This document shows, in pieces, positions 32,589 through 40,074 of a stretch of DNA of 64,000 bases. Made by a program: the position numbers and the translations under genes. The DNA comes from Mycobacterium scrofulaceum (GTDB lineage: Bacteria; Actinomycetota; Actinomycetes; Mycobacteriales; Mycobacteriaceae), in NCBI RefSeq assembly GCF_002086735.1, contig NZ_MVIJ01000004.1, positions 1-64,000 of the forward strand. Direction: 5' to 3'. The notes under the pieces are model-generated. The model saw only the letters and a list, made by a program, of their open reading frames with translations. It ran no database searches and was not told where the DNA came from. Every line of letters starts with the position of its first letter. The stretch's first letter is position 1.

Positions 32589-33992
32589 GTGACCGAGCCG
32601 GCTGCGGTCGTGTTCGAGGAACGGCGATTGCGCCTGCCCGAACTCGACGCGCTCGCCGACGGCTGGGCCGCGACGTTGGCCGCCAACGGTGTCGCGGCAG
32701 GTCAGCGCGTCGCGGTGATGGCGTCCAACCGGCCGGAATTCGTCGCCGCCGTGCTGGGCATCTGGCGGCTGGCGGCAACGGCGGTGCTGCTCAGCCCGGC
32801 ATGGAAGCGTGACGAGGTCGACCACGCGCTCGCGCTGACCCAACCCGCCCGCGCCGTCGGAGATCATCCGGTGCTGGCGCGCATGATGCCCATGTTGCAC
32901 CTCGACGAGCCCGTCGGCGCGGGGCGGCCCGTGACCGCGGCGCCCTCGCCGCGGTCCGACGCGGTGCTGGTGTTCAGTTCCGGCACCACCGGCCTGCCGA
33001 AGGCCGTCCGCCACACGCACGCCGCGTTGGACGAGGCCGTCCGGCACTGGCGCGAAGCGCTGCGGCTGACCCCGCGTGACCGGATCCAAATTGCCACGCC
33101 GCCGTCGCACATCCTCGGCCTGCTCAACATCCTTACGGCGCTGCGCACTGGGGCGAGCGTGCGGCTTCATCCCCGCTTCGACGTCGACCAGATGCTGCAA
33201 CACATCGAAAACGACCGCATCACAGTCGAAATGGCGGTCGCACCCATCGCGCTCGCGCTCGCCTCGCATCCGGCGCTCGAGTCCTACGACCTGTCGTCCC
33301 TGCGCTACATCATGTGGGGGGCGACGCCGGTCAGCGCCGACGTCGCGGAGACGGTCACCCGGCGCACCGGCGTCGGCTGGGTCCCCGCCTACGGAACCAC
33401 GGAACTGCCTGTCATCGCCTGCAATCCGATCCGGGGCGCCCGGCTGGACGCCGTCGGGCGCGCGGTGCCGGGCGTGCAGGTGCGGGTGGTCTCACTGGAG
33501 ACGGGGGAGCCGGCCGGTCCGGGCGAGGTCGGCGAGATCCAGGCCCGGTCTTCGTCAATGATGGTTGGGTACCTGCCGGCCGAAGCCACCGCCGAGGTGA
33601 TTCGCGACGGCTGGTACCGCACCGGGGACGTCGGCTGGCTCGACGCCGACGGTTGGCTGCGGATCACCGATCGCCTCAAAGAGATGATCAAAGTGCGCGG
33701 TTTTCAGGTCGCGCCCGCCGAGATCGAGAGGGTGCTGCACGGCCATCCGGGCGTCAAGGACTGCGCGGTGTTCGGCGTACCCGACGGCATCAACGGGGAG
33801 GCGGTCGTCGCCGCGGTCGCCACCTGCGCACCCGTCGACGCCGGTGAGCTGACCGCCCGGGTCGATCGGCGGCTGGCTTCCTACAAACACGTGAGCCGGG
33901 TCGTGTTCGTGCCCGACATTCCCCGCCTGCCCTCGGGCAAGGTACTGCGCCGAGTGCTGAAGGAGCGCTATGGATGTACGTCTGACAGCTGA
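32589..33992 (+). CDS. Acyl-CoA synthetase (FadD-like, AMP-forming)
   Basis: The product (467 aa, GTG start) belongs to the adenylate-forming superfamily: FSSGTTGLPKAVRHTH (P-loop-like A3), YGTTELPVI (A5), YRTGDVGWLDADG (A7), RLKEMIKVRGFQV (A8) and the catalytic Lys in PSGKVLRRVL. At 467 residues it is shorter than typical FadD proteins (about 500-550) because the N-terminal part is compact. It activates a carboxylic acid to its CoA thioester and starts the beta-oxidation operon. Its end overlaps the first acyl-CoA dehydrogenase gene by 23 bp. Confidence 0.88.
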   Translation: MTEPAAVVFEERRLRLPELDALADGWAATLAANGVAAGQRVAVMASNRPEFVAAVLGIWRLAATAVLLSPAWKRDEVDHALALTQPARAVGDHPVLARMMPMLHLDEPVGAGRPVTAAPSPRSDAVLVFSSGTTGLPKAVRHTHAALDEAVRHWREALRLTPRDRIQIATPPSHILGLLNILTALRTGASVRLHPRFDVDQMLQHIENDRITVEMAVAPIALALASHPALESYDLSSLRYIMWGATPVSADVAETVTRRTGVGWVPAYGTTELPVIACNPIRGARLDAVGRAVPGVQVRVVSLETGEPAGPGEVGEIQARSSSMMVGYLPAEATAEVIRDGWYRTGDVGWLDADGWLRITDRLKEMIKVRGFQVAPAEIERVLHGHPGVKDCAVFGVPDGINGEAVVAAVATCAPVDAGELTARVDRRLASYKHVSRVVFVPDIPRLPSGKVLRRVLKERYGCTSDS

Positions 33993-34875
33993 ACAACACC
34001 AGTTGCGTGACGCCGCCGCCAAGCTGGCCGACGACCTTGGGCCCGCGGCGGTCCAGGACCTCGACGAACAGAGCCGAATTGCGCGCCTGGACAAGCAGAT
34101 CGCGGCGACGGGCTGGCGGTCGCTGCGCTCCGACGGGGCATCGGGCGTCGAAGTCGCCATCGTGGCCGAGGAATTCGGGCGTCGACTGGTTGACACTCCG
34201 TTTCTGGGTCCGGTGCTCGCCGACGAGCTGACTCGTCACGTCGGCGCGGACGGCGCGGACTCGACGATCGCGGTCGACGGTCGCGCCGTCGACGCGCGGG
34301 GCGCCCGGCGGGCCCTGAGCCTTTCGGACGGAAAGGTTCTCGCCGACGATGTGCGCGACCTGACCGACGGCCCGGATTTGACCCGGGCCGATGCCAAGGT
34401 TGCGGGCACGCCGGTGACGCTGGGCGAAGTCTCCCCTGACGTCGCGGGGCAGTGGCGCGCGCTCGCGCTGGTCACCACGACGGCGGACCTGGTGGGGATC
34501 GCCCGGGGCGCGCACGCGGTCGCCTGCGACTACGCCAAAATCCGCGAACAGTACGGAAAACCGATCGGGTCCTACCAAGCCATCGCGCACCTGCTCGCCG
34601 AAAGCCTTGCGCTGATCGAAGGTTCGATCAGCGTGTCCCGCCATGCCGCGTGGGCGGTCGACGAGCTGCCGACCGCCGAGGCCGTCCGTGCCGCGCAGTT
34701 CGCGAAGGTCTACTGCGCGCGCGCCGCACGAACCGTCTGCGAGACGGCCATTCAGGTGCACGGCGGTATCGGCAACACCTGGGACTGCCTGGTGCACGTC
34801 TATCTGCGCCGCGCCCTGACATCGACCGAACTGTGGCCCGTCGCGCTGAAGGAGATCGATCTTGGACTTTCGTGA
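33970..34875 (+). CDS. Acyl-CoA dehydrogenase, small chain of a heteromeric pair
   Basis: The product (301 aa) is a short acyl-CoA dehydrogenase homologue. The C-terminal helical domain is recognisable (REQYGKPIGSYQAIAHLLAE, ETAIQVHGGIGNTWDCLVHV). The N-terminal and middle domains are reduced. Such a short chain paired with a full-length one is the pattern of alpha2-beta2 FadE complexes used for sterol side chains and rings in mycobacteria (the FadE28-FadE29 type). The Q-x-HGG-x-G motif helps bind FAD at the heteromer interface. It overlaps both neighbours (23 and 14 bp). Confidence 0.85.
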   Translation: MDVRLTAEQHQLRDAAAKLADDLGPAAVQDLDEQSRIARLDKQIAATGWRSLRSDGASGVEVAIVAEEFGRRLVDTPFLGPVLADELTRHVGADGADSTIAVDGRAVDARGARRALSLSDGKVLADDVRDLTDGPDLTRADAKVAGTPVTLGEVSPDVAGQWRALALVTTTADLVGIARGAHAVACDYAKIREQYGKPIGSYQAIAHLLAESLALIEGSISVSRHAAWAVDELPTAEAVRAAQFAKVYCARAARTVCETAIQVHGGIGNTWDCLVHVYLRRALTSTELWPVALKEIDLGLS

Positions 34876-35950
34876 CTCACCGGACGAAGCCGCCTTCCGT
34901 GAACGGCTCCGGTCCTGGCTCTTAGTGCACGCGGGAGAATTCTCCGGATCTGGCGACGAATACTGGGCCCGCCAAGCCCAATGGCACCAGGCCCTGTATC
35001 GCGAGGGGTTCTTCGGGCTGTCGTTCCCCCGCGAATACGGCGGGCAGGAGCTGCCGCCGGTCTATGACGTCATCGTCGACGAGGAGCTCGCCCGCGCCGG
35101 CGCCCCACCGCGTCCCAGCGTCGGCTATCTGATCTACGGAATCGGCCGGCATGCCAACGACGAAGTGCGACAACGGTTCCTCCCGGGCATCATCAACGGC
35201 ACCGAGCGATGGTGCCAGGGCTTCAGCGAGCCCGGGGCCGGCTCGGATCTCGCCTCGCTGACCACCACCGCCCGCCTCGAGGGCGACACCTATGTGGTGA
35301 ACGGGCACAAGATCTGGACCAGCTACTCGGATGTGGCGGACTGGTGCCTGTTGCTGGCGCGCACCGACCCCGCGGCCAAGCGCCACCGCGGGCTGTCGGC
35401 GTTCGTGCTGGAGATGAAACAGCATGGCGTGCAACAGCGCCCGCTGAAGATGATCAACGGGGTGACCAACGAATTCGGTCAGGTGTTCTTCGACGATGCG
35501 AAGGTACCGGCGGACCGGATGGTCGGGGCGCCCGGCGACGGCTGGGCGGTCGCGATGACCGTCGTCGGGCACGAGCGCGAACCGTCCACGCTCGGGTACG
35601 CGGCCCGCTACGGCAAGCTGGTGCGAAGCCTGTACGCGCGCAACGACGGACCGGTGTCCGAGGAGCTCGCGTGGGCGGCGGTCCAGTCCGAGATGCTGAC
35701 CCACCACGTCCGGCGGCGGCTGTCCGAACAACTCGACGGCGTCTCGCACGGCCCCGAGGGGTCGCTCGACAAGCTGCTGATGACCTGGGTCGAGCAATCC
35801 GTCGGGCACGCCGCACTGGCGGTCAGCGGGACCCGCGATCCGGACCTGCTCAGCGCCTACCTGTACAGCCGCGCGCAGAGCGTGATGGGCGGGACATCAC
35901 AGATACAGAAGAACATCATCGCTTCACGCATCTTGGGATTGTCGGAGTGA
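34862..35950 (+). CDS. Acyl-CoA dehydrogenase, large chain of a heteromeric pair
   Basis: The product (362 aa, TTG start) has GFFGLSFPREYGGQELPPVY, the FAD/substrate loops CQGFSEPGAGSDLASL and KIWTSYSDVADWCLLLARTD, and the C-terminal VMGGTSQIQKNIIASRILGL. It forms the expected alpha2-beta2 flavoenzyme with the product of 33970. The overlap of 14 bp implies coupled translation. The alpha,beta-dehydrogenation product would go to the enoyl-CoA hydratase downstream. Its stop codon lies inside the first copy of the 54-bp repeat. Confidence 0.87.
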   Translation: MDFRDSPDEAAFRERLRSWLLVHAGEFSGSGDEYWARQAQWHQALYREGFFGLSFPREYGGQELPPVYDVIVDEELARAGAPPRPSVGYLIYGIGRHANDEVRQRFLPGIINGTERWCQGFSEPGAGSDLASLTTTARLEGDTYVVNGHKIWTSYSDVADWCLLLARTDPAAKRHRGLSAFVLEMKQHGVQQRPLKMINGVTNEFGQVFFDDAKVPADRMVGAPGDGWAVAMTVVGHEREPSTLGYAARYGKLVRSLYARNDGPVSEELAWAAVQSEMLTHHVRRRLSEQLDGVSHGPEGSLDKLLMTWVEQSVGHAALAVSGTRDPDLLSAYLYSRAQSVMGGTSQIQKNIIASRILGLSE

Positions 35951-36048
35951 TCGCGAACGCGGGCGATGCCCGGGTGAAGCGGGTCACGACTATAGGTGGA
36001 GTGATCGCGAACGCGGGCGATGCCCGGGTGAAGCGGGTCACGACTATA
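35944..36048 (+). repeat. MIRU-like tandem repeat (54-bp period)
   Basis: A 51-bp sequence occurs twice, at 35944-35994 and 35998-36048, without a mismatch. The copies are separated by 3 bases, so the period is 54 bp (18 codons). Each copy contains the hairpin CGGGC-GAT-GCCCG. The array starts across the stop codon of the FadE gene and ends just before the AAAGGAG ribosome site of the enoyl-CoA hydratase. Location, unit length and stop-codon overlap agree with mycobacterial interspersed repetitive units. Copy number should vary among strains. Confidence 0.75.
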
Positions 36049-36061
36049 AAAGGAGTCTGAC

Positions 36062-36829
36062 GTGTACGACATGCCTGCCGAAATCGACGTACAGGCCGAC
36101 GGGCCGCTGCGGATCATCACCCTGAACCGGCCGGAGTCGCTCAACTCGGTCAACGACGACCTGCACGTCGGGCTCGCGCGGCTGTGGCAGCGACTGACCG
36201 ACGACCCCACGGCCCGCGCGGCCGTCATCACCGGGGCAGGCAGGGCGTTTTCGGCCGGCGGGGACTTCTCCTACCTCAAGGAGCTGTCGGCCGACGCCGA
36301 TTTGCGCGCCAAGACCATCCGGGACGGGCGGGAGATCGTGCTCGGCATGGCGCGATGCCGAATTCCCGTGGTGGCCGCGGTGAATGGGCCCGCCGTCGGG
36401 CTGGGGTGCAGCCTGGTGGCGCTCAGTGACATCGTCTACATCGCCGAAGCGGCCTACCTCGCCGATCCGCACGTACAGGTGGGTTTGGTTGCCGCCGACG
36501 GCGGCCCGCTGACCTGGCCGCTGCACATCAGCCTGCTGCTGGCCAAGGAGTTCGCGTTGACGGGCACCCGCATCGGCGCGCAGCGCGCCGTCGAGCTCGG
36601 ATTGGCCAACCACATAGCGGACGACCCGCTCGCGGACGCGATCGCCTGCGCCAAAAAGATTCTGGAGCTGCCCCAGCAGGCGGTCGAAAGCACCAAACGG
36701 GTGCTCAACATTCATCTGGAGCGGGCGGTGCTGGCCAGTCTGGACTACGCGCTCTCGGCCGAGCAGCAGTCGTTCACGACCGAGGATTTCCGGTCGATCG
36801 TCACCAAGCTGGCGGAGGGCAAGAACTGA
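36062..36829 (+). CDS. Enoyl-CoA hydratase/isomerase (EchA-like)
   Basis: The product (255 aa, GTG start after AAAGGAG) is a crotonase-fold protein: ITLNRPESLNSVNDDLHVGL, the oxyanion loop GAGRAFSAGGDFSYLKEL and NGPAVGLGCSLVALSDIVYI. At the position of the first catalytic Glu the protein reads VNGPAVGLGCS, and the second acid region DPHVQVGLVAADGG has Ala-Ala-Asp where hydratases have Glu. It may therefore be an isomerase or a hydrolase variant. It follows the FadE pair in one transcription unit. Confidence 0.82.
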   Translation: MYDMPAEIDVQADGPLRIITLNRPESLNSVNDDLHVGLARLWQRLTDDPTARAAVITGAGRAFSAGGDFSYLKELSADADLRAKTIRDGREIVLGMARCRIPVVAAVNGPAVGLGCSLVALSDIVYIAEAAYLADPHVQVGLVAADGGPLTWPLHISLLLAKEFALTGTRIGAQRAVELGLANHIADDPLADAIACAKKILELPQQAVESTKRVLNIHLERAVLASLDYALSAEQQSFTTEDFRSIVTKLAEGKN

Positions 36830-36834
36830 GCTCG

Positions 36835-36850
36835 CGGGCCATGCGGCCCG
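36835..36850. terminator. Hairpin between convergent genes
   Basis: CGGGCC-ATGC-GGCCCG forms a perfect 6-bp stem with a 4-base loop between the enoyl-CoA hydratase stop (36829) and the end of the convergent hydrolase (36860). No U-tract follows, which is usual for mycobacterial terminators. Confidence 0.55.
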
Positions 36851-36859
36851 GGTTCGGGA

Positions 36860-37717
36860 TCAGTCGTGCGGGCGCAGGAAGTCGCGCATCACGGAGTCGA
36901 ACTTGTTCGGCTCCTCGATGAAGGGCATGTGGGCGCTCGACTCGAAGAACTCGAACCGCGACCCGACGATGCGCCGGTGCATGGCCCACATGTGTTCGGG
37001 CACGCATTCGTCGAACCTGCCGGCGAGGATGAGGGTGGGCAGCGCGATTTCGGGTAGCCGGTCGAACACGTCCCAGTCGCGGATCGTCCCGACGATGTGA
37101 AAGTCGCTCGGCCCGAACATGGTCTCGAAGATCTCGGTTCCCATATCGGCGAAGGCCGCCAAGAGCTCTGGGGGCCAGGGGTGCACGCGGCACAGGTAGG
37201 TTTCGTTCCAGGTCCGGATCGCGTCCTGGTATTCGGCCAGGTGCGTCGTCCCGGCGGCCTCGTGGCGGTCGATGGCCGATTGCGTCGCCGGATCGAGTTC
37301 GCCTTTCAGGCGCGCCACCATCTCCGAGAACTGCGGAATGGACGCGATGCTGTTGGAAATGGTCAGGCTGACCGCCCCGGACGTCACGTCGAGCGCGTAC
37401 TGCTGCGCCAGCATCCCGCCCCACGAGTTGCCGAAGACGTGGAAACGATTCAGGCCGAGACCCTGTACCACCGCGTCCATTTCGGCGACCGACCGCTGCA
37501 TCGTCCACAGTTCGCGGTTCGACGGGCGATCGGACTCGCCGCAGCCCAGCTGATCCCAGAAGACGACTTCACGCTCGTCGGCCAGCCGTTCCAACGAACG
37601 CAGATAGCTATGGGGCAGACCGGGCCCGCCGTGCACCACCAGCAGGGGAAGACCCGGCCCGCCGCCGATGCGCTTGAACCACACGTTGCCGCCCGGGACC
37701 GCGATCGTTCCCTCCAT
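36860..37717 (-). CDS. Alpha/beta hydrolase, proline-iminopeptidase type
   Basis: The product (285 aa from ATG 37717; an in-frame start at 37822 would add 35 residues) has the HGGPGLPHSYLRSL oxyanion motif typical of prolyl iminopeptidases (S33), the nucleophile elbow GNSWGG and a C-terminal His in ESSAHMPFIEEP. The family also includes ester and amide hydrolases, so proline specificity is not certain. It diverges from the thiolase gene, and the GAGAATA-type dyad at 37841 lies in between. Confidence 0.82.
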   Translation of the reverse strand: MEGTIAVPGGNVWFKRIGGGPGLPLLVVHGGPGLPHSYLRSLERLADEREVVFWDQLGCGESDRPSNRELWTMQRSVAEMDAVVQGLGLNRFHVFGNSWGGMLAQQYALDVTSGAVSLTISNSIASIPQFSEMVARLKGELDPATQSAIDRHEAAGTTHLAEYQDAIRTWNETYLCRVHPWPPELLAAFADMGTEIFETMFGPSDFHIVGTIRDWDVFDRLPEIALPTLILAGRFDECVPEHMWAMHRRIVGSRFEFFESSAHMPFIEEPNKFDSVMRDFLRPHD

Positions 37718-37840
37718 GGCCGACGATGCCTCCCTAGCTTTGGCGAGCAGACGCAAAGTCGCGCCCCGCGGTGCCGGTATATGCGATTTTGCGACTGCTC
37801 GCGAGTCCACCGCTCCTTGCAACGCTGACTCTCAGAATGA

Positions 37841-37855
37841 GAGAATAGTGTTCTC
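37841..37855. promoter_or_regulatory. GAGAATA-type palindrome, copy 2
   Basis: GAGAATAGTGTTCTC matches the copy at 32503-32517 in both half-sites apart from one base. It is 58 bp before the thiolase GTG and 124 bp before the hydrolase ATG on the other strand. The repeated site links the thiolase/MeaB unit with the ligase/FadE/EchA unit, which makes functional sense. Confidence 0.65.
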
Positions 37856-37912
37856 ATCGCTGCGGGGGCTCTTCCGGCACCCGCGCCGCGCTCGCCGAAG
37901 TGGAGAAGACCC

Positions 37913-39052
37913 GTGCCCGAAGCCGTCATCGTGTCCGCCCTGCGCACCCCGATTGGCACCGCCCGGAAGGGCACCCTCCGCGACACCAGCGCCTTCGACC
38001 TGGCGCACCATGTCGTCTCCGAAGCCGTGAAGGATGTGGACCCGGCGCAGGTGGACGATGTGATCCTGGGCGAGGGGCTCTACGGCGGCGGCGTCATCGC
38101 ACGCCACGCGGCGATCACCGCCGGCCTGACCCAGGCGCCCGGCCTCGCCAACAATCGCCACTGCGCGGCCGGCCAGGCGGCGGTGCAGAGCGCGGCGGCG
38201 AGCGTGCGCGCCGGCATGGACCAGCTCGTCATCGCCGGGGGCGTGAATTCCGCCTCCACGTCGCCCCGGTCGCGGATTCAGGTGGACGGCGAATGGGTCG
38301 ACTGGTTCCCCCCGACGCACCCGGACAGTCCCGAGGCGCCGAACATGGACATGTCGATCACCGTCGGCTGGAACGCGGCGGTCGAGGCCGGTGTGAGCCG
38401 CGAAGAGATGGACGCGTGGGCGCTGCGGTCCCACCGCAACGCCATCGCCGCGATCGACGAGGGTCGCTTCAAGGAAGAGATCGTCCCGATCGAGACGCCA
38501 CACGGGTTGTTCGCGGTCGACGAACACCCGCGTCGCGACACCACCATGGAGAAGTTGGCCGCGCTCAAGCCGCTGCACCCGGAGATCGAGGGCTTCTCCA
38601 TCACGGCGGGCAACGCCTGCGGCGCCAACGACGGTGCCGCCGTGCTGACGATCGCGAGTGACCAGCTGGGGCTGCCTGCGTTGGCCACCGTGCGGTCCTG
38701 GGCCTCCGTCGGCGTCGATCCCGCCGTCACCGGCTTGGCGCCGGTGCGGGCGATCCCCAAAGCCCTTGCCCGGGCAGGGCTCTCGCTGTCAGATGTGGAC
38801 CTGTTCGAGATCAACGAGGCCTTCGCCGCCATGTGCGTGGCGACCGTCAAGCTGCTCGACCTGGAACCGGACAAGGTCAATGTGAGCGGCAGCGGCTGCT
38901 CATTGGGGCACCCGGTCGCAGCGACCGGTGCCAGGATGCTGGTGACCCTCGTCCACGAATTGCGCCGCCGCGGTGGCGGAATGGGCGTCGCTGCCATGTG
39001 CGCGGGTGGCGGCATGGGGTCCGCGACGGTGATCGAGGTTCCGGCCCCCTAA
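37913..39052 (+). CDS. Thiolase (acetyl-CoA acetyltransferase family)
   Basis: The product (379 aa, GTG start) is a degradative-type thiolase. The nucleophile is Cys84 in NNRHCAAGQAAVQSA; NEAFAAM, the His in CSLGHPVAATGAR and the second Cys in CAGGGMGSATV complete the active site. It would cleave the 3-ketoacyl-CoA generated by the FadE/EchA enzymes upstream. The MeaB-like gene follows without a gap (stop 39052, start 39053). Confidence 0.9.
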   Translation: MPEAVIVSALRTPIGTARKGTLRDTSAFDLAHHVVSEAVKDVDPAQVDDVILGEGLYGGGVIARHAAITAGLTQAPGLANNRHCAAGQAAVQSAAASVRAGMDQLVIAGGVNSASTSPRSRIQVDGEWVDWFPPTHPDSPEAPNMDMSITVGWNAAVEAGVSREEMDAWALRSHRNAIAAIDEGRFKEEIVPIETPHGLFAVDEHPRRDTTMEKLAALKPLHPEIEGFSITAGNACGANDGAAVLTIASDQLGLPALATVRSWASVGVDPAVTGLAPVRAIPKALARAGLSLSDVDLFEINEAFAAMCVATVKLLDLEPDKVNVSGSGCSLGHPVAATGARMLVTLVHELRRRGGGMGVAAMCAGGGMGSATVIEVPAP

Positions 39053-39931
39053 ATGGAGATCGCCGACCTGCTCGCGAGTGCTCGCAACGGATCTCCGCGT
39101 GCGGCGGGCCGGCTCCTCTCCCTGGTCGAGGGCGAGCGCCGCGAGGAGGTGCTGGCAAGCATCGAGCCCTCCCCGGTGGCCGTGGTCGGCATCACCGGGC
39201 CGCCGGGGGCGGGCAAGTCGACGACGATCGCCGCCCTGGTCGGCGCCTACCGGGAGCGCGGGTGCCGGGTGGCGGTCTTGGCGGTGGACCCGTCGTCACC
39301 GTTCAGCGGTGGTGCGCTGCTGGGCGATCGAATACGAATGGCCGCGCATATCAACGACTCCGATGTGCTGATCAGGTCGGTGGCAACCCGCGGCCATCTG
39401 GGCGGACTGGCCGCCGCCGTCCCCGCGGCCATCCGGCTGCTCGGCGCCATCGGCTACCGCATCGTCCTGCTGGAGACGGTGGGGGTGGGACAGTCCGAGA
39501 TCGAAATCGCCGCGGTCGCGGATCCCACCGTCGTCATCCTCAACCCGGGTGCGGGCGACGCGGTTCAGGCCGCCAAGGCGGGGGTGCTCGAAGTGGCCGA
39601 CATCGTGGCGGTGAACAAGGCCGACCGCGACGGCGCCGAACAGACCGTGCGGGACCTGCGGGCCGAAACCGACGCCCCGATCCTTCGCCTCGTCGCCGAC
39701 CGCGGCGAAGGGGTTACCGAGCTGATGGCCGCCATCGAGGACCATCGCCGCGCCGACAGTCGTGCCCGCCGGCTGGCCCGCGCGCGAGCGCAGATCCTCT
39801 CGCTCGCGCAATCCCGGCTGCGCAGCAGCCCGGATCTCGATCGGCTCGCCGAAGCGGTCGCCGACGGCGACCAGGACCCCTACTCGGCGGCCGAACACCT
39901 GCTCGCGCCGACCATCGGGGAGCAGGACTAG
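39053..39931 (+). CDS. meaB: MeaB/ArgK-type G3E GTPase
   Basis: The product (292 aa) has the P-loop GPPGAGKSTT (residues 49-58), the AVDPSSPFSGGALLGDRIRM signature of MeaB/ArgK, the switch motif ETVGVGQSEIEI and the NKAD base-recognition motif. These GTPases guard B12-dependent acyl-CoA mutases by gating cofactor loading and removing damaged cobalamin. The only mutase in view is at 17706-19717, some 19 kb away, so the two probably work together although not in one operon. The adjacent thiolase may supply the mutase substrate (propionyl-CoA after carboxylation). Confidence 0.88.
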   Translation: MEIADLLASARNGSPRAAGRLLSLVEGERREEVLASIEPSPVAVVGITGPPGAGKSTTIAALVGAYRERGCRVAVLAVDPSSPFSGGALLGDRIRMAAHINDSDVLIRSVATRGHLGGLAAAVPAAIRLLGAIGYRIVLLETVGVGQSEIEIAAVADPTVVILNPGAGDAVQAAKAGVLEVADIVAVNKADRDGAEQTVRDLRAETDAPILRLVADRGEGVTELMAAIEDHRRADSRARRLARARAQILSLAQSRLRSSPDLDRLAEAVADGDQDPYSAAEHLLAPTIGEQD

Positions 39932-39943
39932 CGACGGCGATTG

Positions 39944-39959
39944 TCCCCCGATTGGGGGA
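39944..39959. terminator. TCCCCC-GATT-GGGGGA hairpin
   Basis: A perfect 6-bp dyad lies 13 bases after the meaB stop and 116 bases before the E1-alpha-like gene. It may end the thiolase/meaB transcript. Alternatively it may be a response-regulator site for the next gene, since a related C4/G4 inverted repeat occurs at 41706-41725. Confidence 0.45.
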
Positions 39960-40074
39960 ACGGCCATTCATCCCGTTTGCGGACCGATCGGCGGAGGTCG
40001 GGCCGGGTGAATCTCCTTACGTTGATCTCGTGCTGAAACGGCACGATCTCGCGACGAGTTAGGAGACCTGGCAC

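Noticed and set aside
35944..36048. CRISPR array
   Set aside because: Only two units exist, with a 3-bp linker instead of a spacer, and no cas genes are near; a MIRU-like tandem repeat explains it.
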